This document shows, piece after piece, positions 43,077-48,976 of a stretch of DNA of 48,976 bases. A model generated the notes under the pieces. The model was not told the DNA's origin. It saw nothing but the letters and a program-made list of their open reading frames with translations, and did no database searches. Made by a program: the position numbers and the translations under genes. The stretch is from Candidatus Electrothrix gigas (lineage in GTDB: Bacteria > Desulfobacterota > Desulfobulbia > Desulfobulbales > Desulfobulbaceae). Location: positions 1 to 48,976 of the forward strand of contig QYLO01000017.1 of assembly GCA_022766165.1 (NCBI GenBank), given 5' to 3'. The first letter of the stretch is position 1. Each line of letters starts with the position of its first letter.

Positions 43077-44063
43077 TTATTTCAGGAGTTCTGAGGGATC
43101 ATCAATAGGTGCGCTGCCCAAGGTGTTGATGATAATCATAAAGAGATTTTCCTCTTTAAAAAAGACCTGCTGTAAATCATAACTGTAGTTTGGTACCAGA
43201 TCCAAAACAACCCGTACCTTGTTGTTCTTGTTCTCTTTACCAATCCGAATCTTTTGGATGTATTTCCCTCCGGTCGTCAGGCGTTCCGGGACATTTTTTG
43301 CCGCTACGGTATTTTTAAAATCACAGACCACTCTGGGTGTTCCCTCCTCAATCCCGAAAACAATGGGCGGATGAAATTCATTGAGCTTGAACAGCACCAT
43401 CTCGCCCCGATTAGAGCTATCATCAAAGGAGATCGAGGTCAGGAGCGAAATGCTAGATTTTTTTTCAACAGGAACAGAAGCAGGTTGCTTACTTATCTTT
43501 GGGACAGGGAGTTTTTCCACTGGTTCTTTGGCTATCTGAGCTACCACTGCCTCCTGCTTTTCTTGCAGCTGTACAGGCTGTGTTGTTACCCGTGTTGTTA
43601 TAGCAGATTTTGCCCTGTTCTCTTTTTTCTCTTGAACCGGTTTCGTTGCACCGGCGTAATGAACAGAGATCACCAGGGCATGTTCTTTTTTATTAAAGTC
43701 CTGACGGATGTTGATATTCTTGTTAGGCCGCAGATCAAGCACAACCCGTGTTTTTGGATCGTCGCCCTTATGGATACCGACCCGGATGCGTTTGATCAGT
43801 TCGCCATTGGTGTTGATGATGTTGTTGATCATTTTAGCGGCAGTTGTATCCTTAAAATCAAAAACCACTCGTGGTTGTTTCCCTTGCAGAGTGAATATTT
43901 TCGGGATATAGGTGCCGTTGAGTTTAAAAGTAATTCGTTCTTCTCCGCTGTCAGAATGCTCAAAGTTGATGTCTTCGATCATTTTTTTAGCTGCTGTTGC
44001 CTGCCAGCTATACAAGAGCAGGAAGAAAAGGGTGATGGTCACCACTGAGATATTTTTTAGCAT
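43077..44063 (-). CDS. Exported protein with two AMIN domains
   Basis: A 328-residue protein with a signal peptide (MLKNISVVTITLFFLLLYSW ... ATA). The first AMIN domain (about 28-140) has ERITFKLNGTYIPKIFTL and PRVVFDFKDTTAAK, then RIRVGIHKGDDPKTRVVLDL. A Lys/Pro/Gln-rich linker (about 143-205) follows. The second copy (about 210-315) repeats GEMVLFKLNEFHPPIVFGI, PRVVCDFKNTVAAK and KVRVVLDLVPN. AMIN domains bind peptidoglycan and localise envelope proteins; no catalytic amidase or secretin domain is attached. The function is probably cell-wall anchoring. Confidence 0.85.
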   Translation of the reverse strand: MLKNISVVTITLFFLLLYSWQATAAKKMIEDINFEHSDSGEERITFKLNGTYIPKIFTLQGKQPRVVFDFKDTTAAKMINNIINTNGELIKRIRVGIHKGDDPKTRVVLDLRPNKNINIRQDFNKKEHALVISVHYAGATKPVQEKKENRAKSAITTRVTTQPVQLQEKQEAVVAQIAKEPVEKLPVPKISKQPASVPVEKKSSISLLTSISFDDSSNRGEMVLFKLNEFHPPIVFGIEEGTPRVVCDFKNTVAAKNVPERLTTGGKYIQKIRIGKENKNNKVRVVLDLVPNYSYDLQQVFFKEENLFMIIINTLGSAPIDDPSELLK

Positions 44064-44427
44064 TGTTCCTCGGTTATTGCTGCTGGTGTTTGGGGAGCAT
44101 GGATGAATATGATATTACGTCGTAAATATTTATAGATATATAACGTCTAACCTTATGATGTCAACAAATTTTTAAGTTTACTCGTTCTGTCCTGTTCCTA
44201 GAAAGCGATCAGAAAAAAATGGCAAAACTGTTTATATGAAGCCCCTTATCCCTTCACCCTAACCGAGGGCATCAGTATAAAAGATAAGAAAATTACTTAA
44301 CAGTATGAGTTAGTAAATTATATATAGAGATGAGTTGCAACGGCCCGCATAACGATTGCGTAGATTGCGTAGATTGCGTAGAGCCGCTTGCAGAACACCA
44401 GATACCGTAATTTCAACAAAACCGTTT
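44064..44427. other. Intergenic region with 9-bp triplet repeat
   Basis: The gap separates the divergent AMIN and radical SAM genes. It is AT-rich up to 44340. At 44354-44380 GATTGCGTA occurs three times head to tail. An in-frame start at 44356 for the radical SAM gene would run through the repeat and encode an RLRRLRR-like leader, which is unlikely. No gene, and no strong promoter, was identified. Confidence 0.4.
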
Positions 44428-46974
44428 ATGACAACAATAGTAAATATAGATTCCATCCTGCCCCTCGTTAAAAAGCCAGGGCGATATATCGGCGGCGAAC
44501 TGAATGCCGTTCAGCCAGATTACAGCCAGATTGATCTCTCCTTTGCCTTGGTTTTCCCGGATCTCTATGAGATAGGGATGTCCCATCAGGGCTTGCAGAT
44601 CCTCTATCATCTCATTAACCGCCAGCCCGGTCTGGCCGCAGAACGCTGTTATGCCCCGGATGTGGATATGGAGGCGCAGCTCCGCAAGCATAGCCTGCCC
44701 CTGTTTTCCCTGGAGACCCGGCAACCGCTGGCCGAGTTTGATGTGATTGGTTTTACCCTACCTTACGAGCTGTGCTACACCAATATTCTGACCGTGCTTG
44801 ACCTTGCCGGGATTCCTTTTTATGCAAAAGATCGGGACAACACAACCCCTCTGATTATAGGCGGTGGAGCCTGTGCTTTCAATCCAGAACCAGTGGCGGA
44901 CTTTTTTGATGTCATCGTCTTGGGCGACGGAGAAGAGGTTATCTTGGAGATTGCCACAACTCTGCGTGCTGCTCAGGAGCAAGGGCTGTCTCGCACGGCA
45001 ACGCTGGATCGGTGTGCTGCAATCCAAGGTGTCTATGTACCTTCGCTGTTTGCTCCCCGATACAACGACAACCAGCTCATGGCCATTGAACCCCTCAAAA
45101 AGGGATACTCTGATGTTGTCCGGCGTGTTGTGCCAGAGCTGCCTCCAGTGGAACTGCTCACCCGTCCCTTGGTTCCCTTAGTTAAACCAATTCATGACCG
45201 ACTCGGGGTAGAGGTTGCACGAGGCTGTACCCGGGGCTGTCGTTTTTGTCAGGCCGGGATGACCTATCGACCAGTGCGGGAACGGAGTCGTGAACAAATT
45301 ATGGAGCTTGCTCAGGAAGGGGTAAACAACGCTGGTTTTGATGAGGTGGCTCTGTTGTCACTGTCTACAGGAGATTACTCTGCTCTGCCTGAGTTGCTCA
45401 GAGATTTGATGGATCATTTTGCTGATGAGCATGTTTCCGTGGCCCTGCCCTCTATGCGGGTCGGCACCCTGACGCCAGAGGTGATTGAGCAGATTAAGCG
45501 GGTACGCAAGAGCGGCTTCACTGTTGCGCCTGAGGCAGGCACGGACCGGCTCCGTGAGGTCATTAATAAGGGGATTACTGAGCAAGATCTGTTGGCCGGT
45601 TGCCGGGATGCCTTTGCTGCGGGCTGGAATGTGATCAAGTTGTATTTTATGATCGGCCTGCCTACTGAGACCCAGGAAGATCTGGAGGCCATTATCGACT
45701 TGGCAATGCGGGCAAGAAAGGAGGCCAAGGGCGGTAGAATCCAGATCAACGTTTCCGTGTCCACCTTTGTCCCCAAGCCCCATACCCCGTTTCAATGGCA
45801 CGGTCAGCTCTCCATTGCTGAGACCAAGGAGCGGATTAATTTTCTCAAGCGCAAGCTGCCCCGCAAGGGATTCCGTCTCAAATGGCATGAGCCGTATCAG
45901 TCTTTTTTAGAAGGGCTTTTTTCTCGGGGAGATCGGCAACTGGCCCCATTAATTGAGGCGGCTTGGCAGGCTGGGGCGCGACTGGATGGCTGGTCAGATC
46001 ACTTTTTCTTGGAACGTTGGCAAGAGGCCGCAGAGCAGCTTGGGCTGGATCTTGCTGCCTACTTACGAACCAGGGATCAGCGAGAGATCCTGCCTTGGGA
46101 TCATCTTCAGTCTGGAGTTGCTCGTGATTTTTTGATAAAAGAGTGGCACAAGGCCTTGGAGCAGGTCTACACCCCGGATTGTCGGACCAAGGGTTGCCAG
46201 CAATGCGGGCTTTGTGATTTTACATCGATTCAACCGTTGATTCAAAAGAAACAAGAATCTGGCCAAACAGCAGAGCAACAGCCTAAGAACGACAACAGTT
46301 CATGGACACGAACTGAGCAGGGTCAGCAAACCATATTTCGTTACAGGGTGCATTACTCTCGGTTGGGCGATGGGCGTTTCCTTGGTCATCTTGAGCTGTT
46401 GCAGTTAGTCTTTCGTGGTTTACAACGAACTAAATTGCCGTTGCTCTTTTCCCAGGGATTTAATCCCTCACCCAAGGTCTCCTTTAGTCCAGCCTTACCG
46501 GTTGGCGTGGAGAGTTATATTGAATACTTTGATATAGACCTGGCCAGCCCTGTTAACAATCTTCAGGAAACAGCTATCTATCTGAATACGCATTTGCCGG
46601 ATTTCCTCACAGTAGACAGGATAGAGGCGATTCAAAAGAGGCCACCTGTTGATCAGATCATCAGTTATCAATGCACCTTGCCAGAATCCGTTGCTATGGA
46701 GCAGCTTGCCCAGCGCAGGGCAGCATTTCTTGCAGCGGATCAGTATATAGTTGAGCGGATTCGCAAACAGAAAAAACGTGAACTCAATCTCCGGGCCTTG
46801 GTAAAGAGGATAGAACTGCCCAAACACGACAGGGTCTTGTTGCTGGATTTACTGCACCCGCATGGAGCTGCTGGAACCAGTTCAAGGGAGGTTTTGGAAA
46901 AGGTGTTGGGACTCAGCGAGACAGAGAGCCAGTTGGTGCGGACGGTGAAATGGAGGGCGCAGGTGTCTTCATAA
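44428..46974 (+). CDS. Radical SAM protein fused to DUF2344
   Basis: An 848-residue protein of the TIGR03960 type with a C-terminal TIGR03936/DUF2344 part. The N-terminal B12-binding-like region has IGGELNAVQPDYSQIDLSFA and YEIGMSHQGLQILYHL. The radical SAM cluster is RGCTRGCRFCQAG (Cys267, Cys271, Cys274, CxxxCxxC) followed by SLSTGDYSALPELL. A Cys-rich patch TKGCQQCGLCDF precedes the DUF2344 domain (RVHYSRLGDGRFLGHLELLQ, FSQGFNPSPKVSFSPALPVG). The family is usually encoded near ribonuclease G or ribosomal protein genes; the modification it makes is unknown. The start at 44428 has no clear ribosome-binding site but gives the usual family beginning. Confidence 0.88.
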   Translation: MTTIVNIDSILPLVKKPGRYIGGELNAVQPDYSQIDLSFALVFPDLYEIGMSHQGLQILYHLINRQPGLAAERCYAPDVDMEAQLRKHSLPLFSLETRQPLAEFDVIGFTLPYELCYTNILTVLDLAGIPFYAKDRDNTTPLIIGGGACAFNPEPVADFFDVIVLGDGEEVILEIATTLRAAQEQGLSRTATLDRCAAIQGVYVPSLFAPRYNDNQLMAIEPLKKGYSDVVRRVVPELPPVELLTRPLVPLVKPIHDRLGVEVARGCTRGCRFCQAGMTYRPVRERSREQIMELAQEGVNNAGFDEVALLSLSTGDYSALPELLRDLMDHFADEHVSVALPSMRVGTLTPEVIEQIKRVRKSGFTVAPEAGTDRLREVINKGITEQDLLAGCRDAFAAGWNVIKLYFMIGLPTETQEDLEAIIDLAMRARKEAKGGRIQINVSVSTFVPKPHTPFQWHGQLSIAETKERINFLKRKLPRKGFRLKWHEPYQSFLEGLFSRGDRQLAPLIEAAWQAGARLDGWSDHFFLERWQEAAEQLGLDLAAYLRTRDQREILPWDHLQSGVARDFLIKEWHKALEQVYTPDCRTKGCQQCGLCDFTSIQPLIQKKQESGQTAEQQPKNDNSSWTRTEQGQQTIFRYRVHYSRLGDGRFLGHLELLQLVFRGLQRTKLPLLFSQGFNPSPKVSFSPALPVGVESYIEYFDIDLASPVNNLQETAIYLNTHLPDFLTVDRIEAIQKRPPVDQIISYQCTLPESVAMEQLAQRRAAFLAADQYIVERIRKQKKRELNLRALVKRIELPKHDRVLLLDLLHPHGAAGTSSREVLEKVLGLSETESQLVRTVKWRAQVSS

Positions 46975-46997
46975 CCTTATTCGTTGGTCTTTCTATC

Positions 46998-47131
46998 GGA
47001 GTCACTATGCTGACTCGGGTGGAGTCACTACGCTGACTCGGGTGGAGACACTATAGTGACTCAGGGGGAGATACTCTGCTGACTCCGGGGGAGTCACTCT
47101 GGTAACTCTTGGGGAGTCACCGTAGTGTCTC
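46998..47131. repeat. 23-bp palindromic tandem repeat array
   Basis: About 5.8 head-to-tail units of exactly 23 bp, each starting GGAGTCACT and containing TGACTC. In units 1 and 2, GAGTCA and TGACTC form a perfect inverted repeat around six bases. Later units drift (GAGACAC, GAGATAC). The final half-unit ends GTGTCTC followed by TTTTT and may act as terminator for the radical SAM gene. The array starts 24 nt after that gene's stop. Confidence 0.8.
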
Positions 47132-47144
47132 TTTTTGCTTTTGA

Positions 47145-47288
47145 TTACTTCTTACCACGAGTCGGAGTTACTGGCTTCGATGGTTGAGGTGTGCGTGGCG
47201 TTTTACAGGGTGGGTCTACCGTTCCCCTTACCATTCGAGTTGGCGGTGGCGGTGGCGGTGGCGGTGGATTGTTCTTTTTATTCGTCAT
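47145..47288 (-). CDS. Small polyproline protein (47 aa)
   Basis: The ATG at 47288 overlaps the end of the upstream gene, whose stop TAA is at 47278-47280. An AGGAGGAGG motif inside that gene sits 7 nt before it. The product is MTNKKNN, nine prolines, then TRMVRGTVDPPCKTPRTPQP and a basic tail TPTRGKK. The upstream protein carries the same nine-Pro plus TR pattern (PPPPPPPPPTRLIKEG) near its C-terminus. The strong ribosome-binding site, coupling and shared motif argue for a real gene; the function is unknown. Confidence 0.5.
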   Translation of the reverse strand: MTNKKNNPPPPPPPPPTRMVRGTVDPPCKTPRTPQPSKPVTPTRGKK

Positions 47289-48006
47289 TTTTTTCCTCCT
47301 CCTGTGGTTTCACGATTTTCACTCCTTCTTTGATTAGTCGCGTCGGAGGAGGAGGTGGTGGTGGCGGCGGCGTAACGGTTTCGGTTTCGGTTTCCTTTGG
47401 TGGCTCGGTCATGATGGCTCCCTTTATATTGATAGGTTTGACTATAATAACCTCAGTGGGCTTACTTGTCTTTGTGCGGTTAAGATCACCCACAAAAAAA
47501 ACTATGAAAGAACTGGCAAACAGAGCAGTGGCGATAATGAGAGTGCCATTGGTTCTGTGAAGATTTAGTGAGCGCTGGTCATTGCGTTTGGTATTCTGCG
47601 TTGCGCACTCAATGTATTTAGTACAAAGGTAATCATTGAGATATTCCTCGGCAAGCGAGTCGCCATTTTGGAACTCCTGATAGGTTTTCTGAAGAAGCTG
47701 CCTGTACTGTTCAGTCGCCTCGGCCGATGGTAGAAAAGCATAGGTGCTGCCAAACCATGAGCGAACAAAGAAATAGATAGCTACAAGCAGGACGATACAA
47801 CTCAGAACCAGCAAGCAAAGAAATGCCGTGGAAGTGAATCCGCTGTATTTTTTGTCGAAGTTTTGTAGTAAATGCGCAGCAACACCCATCAATGATACGA
47901 TGATTACCATCGGTAGTTGCAATCGCCCGCCGCCTAGTGCCTCACGTACCTCAATTTCATGAAAATAGAGCTTTTCATAGAGGTCGAATAATGGGTTCTT
48001 TGCCAT
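47278..48006 (-). CDS. Membrane protein with polyproline C-tail
   Basis: A 242-residue protein starting MAKNPLFDLYEKLYFHEIEV; a start 48 nt upstream (48054) is also open. Two TM helices lie at about 33-75 (LPMVIIVSLMGVAAHLL, FLCLLVLSCIVLLVAIYFFV) and one at about 165-180 (LIIATALFASSFIVFFVGDL), with a cytoplasmic or periplasmic helical stretch between. The C-terminus (about 195-242) has PPKETETETVTPPPPPPPPP TRLIKEG and KPQEEEKNDE. It belongs to a conserved but uncharacterised membrane family. Translation of the small polyproline protein is coupled to its stop. Confidence 0.65.
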   Translation of the reverse strand: MAKNPLFDLYEKLYFHEIEVREALGGGRLQLPMVIIVSLMGVAAHLLQNFDKKYSGFTSTAFLCLLVLSCIVLLVAIYFFVRSWFGSTYAFLPSAEATEQYRQLLQKTYQEFQNGDSLAEEYLNDYLCTKYIECATQNTKRNDQRSLNLHRTNGTLIIATALFASSFIVFFVGDLNRTKTSKPTEVIIVKPINIKGAIMTEPPKETETETVTPPPPPPPPPTRLIKEGVKIVKPQEEEKNDE

Positions 48007-48259
48007 GACGAAACTTAGTTCGATTTTAATAGCTCTAACAAGTGATCCTGTCATTTCTATACTATAAGCACTCCAACATCCATGCTTCTCCTAACATACC
48101 ATCCACCTCAGCACCCTGCAAGAAGTTTTCTTCAAGGTATCGCAACAATTCCATTGACAAAACAACCGCTGCGTTTTAGCTTTTGTAGGATGTAGCACCA
48201 CCCTACAGTACAGCAGTACAGTACAGCAGCTCCCCATTCCCTCACACCGGAGAATCATC

Positions 48260-48976
48260 ATGTTGACTATTCAATGGCGACCTGTCCTGAATGCCCTGAC
48301 CACACCCACGTCCTACCGCATCCAACCTGTGCCGCGCAGCACAGATGGTTACGACGAGATGGCGGTGGATATTTCTACAGAGCAGCCCATCTACAGCGAA
48401 GAGACCATCAAAGGGCTTGCCCCGCTGATGATGCAGTGGATTCAGCGACGACTGATCAACGGCAGTCAGGTCACCCTGCCAGATGCCTTCAACTTCCATG
48501 TTTCTGTCACCGGTAGGCTGAACAGCCCGGATGCCCCGCTACCAGAGGGGAACGACCAGCTTCAGGTCAATGTGCGTGTGTCGCAGCCTTTTGTCAAAGA
48601 GATACGACATCAGGCCAGGCTCGAACGTCTGCCAGCGACCGAGAAGGCTCCGGTAATCAGCTCCACCGAGGATACCCTGCTCAAGCTCAACGATGTGCTC
48701 AATCCGGCAGGTGTGCTGCTGCTCATTGGCACAGACCTTGCTTCTGACCCGCACAGCCTCGGCAGTGTGGAGATTGAAGGCACCCGCAATGGCAGTGCCG
48801 TGCAGACGCGCCTGCTGCGGATCGAGCCGAGCGAAATCATGCTGATGCCGGACATTCCGGCCCAGGATAATCCGTGGAACAATGAATACACCGTTACGGT
48901 CAATGCTCGCTACACTACACACGGCACCCTGCGCACCGACACGTACAGCCGCAAGCTGCGCACGCCCTTGCTGATT
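48260..48976 (+). CDS. HU-like/DUF4469-like protein, 3' end outside window
   Basis: Open from the ATG at 48260 through the right edge (239 codons without a stop). The start MLTIQWRPVLNALTTPTSYR is followed by GLAPLMMQWIQRRLINGSQV, TLPDAFNFHVSVTGRLNSPD, and a C-terminal half with VLLLIGTDLASDPHSLGSVE and RLLRIEPSEIMLMPDIPAQD. This matches the layout of proteins with an HU-like DNA-binding domain plus a DUF4469-type domain. A truncated, internally deleted copy is at 1338-1496. The 205-bp gap before it holds a TGTAGG/CCTACA hairpin and small CAGTACAG repeats near 48205-48230, but no clear ribosome-binding site. Confidence 0.65.
   Translation, partial: MLTIQWRPVLNALTTPTSYRIQPVPRSTDGYDEMAVDISTEQPIYSEETIKGLAPLMMQWIQRRLINGSQVTLPDAFNFHVSVTGRLNSPDAPLPEGNDQLQVNVRVSQPFVKEIRHQARLERLPATEKAPVISSTEDTLLKLNDVLNPAGVLLLIGTDLASDPHSLGSVEIEGTRNGSAVQTRLLRIEPSEIMLMPDIPAQDNPWNNEYTVTVNARYTTHGTLRTDTYSRKLRTPLLI

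Noticed and set aside
47135..47560. Plus-strand frame rich in Ala-Val and Gly runs
   Set aside because: It is the antisense image of the polyproline codons of the two minus-strand genes.

Overview
The window looks like a chromosomal segment of a Gram-negative, anaerobic or sulfur-cycle bacterium. Desulfobacterota, and within it the Desulfobulbales including cable bacteria, fits best. The signs are outer-membrane lipoproteins and a beta-barrel, a GEMM-type riboswitch, the TIGR03960-type radical SAM/DUF2344 fusion, an intein-bearing gyrB, and many toxin-antitoxin, repeat and mobile-element relics. No rRNA or tRNA gene was seen, so the taxonomic placement is inference.

Layout. 1-2.9 kb: the 3' part of a DDE transposase, a truncated copy of the DNA-binding-protein gene that also occupies the right edge of the window, a 22-codon leader ORF coupled to a secreted collagen-like/pilin-like protein, and a probable group II intron 5' remnant. 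2.9-6.7 kb: a TerD protein and an M24 peptidase (minus strand), an alkaline phosphatase (plus), and a DUF2892 membrane protein (minus). 6.7-18.7 kb (all minus): an ArsR regulator and an RND/MMPL exporter at one end, and a LolA-like carrier with a DUF1302-like outer-membrane barrel at the other. These would normally form one envelope lipid/lipoprotein export operon. Here they are separated by about 7.2 kb holding an OLD-like ATPase/TOPRIM gene, a strict 21-bp repeat array, toxin-antitoxin genes, rnhA, a CoA-binding protein, a membrane ferredoxin, a DUF1963 protein, and intact and deleted copies of a PD-(D/E)XK-like nuclease gene.

19.1-25 kb: a secreted protein behind a GEMM-like cyclic-dinucleotide riboswitch, a frameshifted membrane-protein gene, then a tightly coupled plus-strand operon of an unknown protein and two different BrxD-like (DUF2791-like) P-loop ATPases, followed by a small zinc-ribbon protein. 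No other BREX genes are present, so this three-gene unit is the best candidate for an undescribed system.

25.2-47 kb: mostly housekeeping genes. These are a UMF1-type MFS transporter, a DUF3352-like membrane protein, a D-Ala-D-Ala carboxypeptidase, a DUF1566 protein, GlgX, GyrB with a 435-residue HNH intein, RsmE, a metallophosphoesterase, a TPR lipoprotein coupled to a LolB-like lipoprotein, a two-AMIN-domain protein, and the radical SAM/DUF2344 protein. 47-49 kb: a 23-bp palindromic tandem array, two overlapping genes that both carry a nine-proline run followed by TR, and the intact but edge-truncated HU-like/DUF4469-like protein gene.
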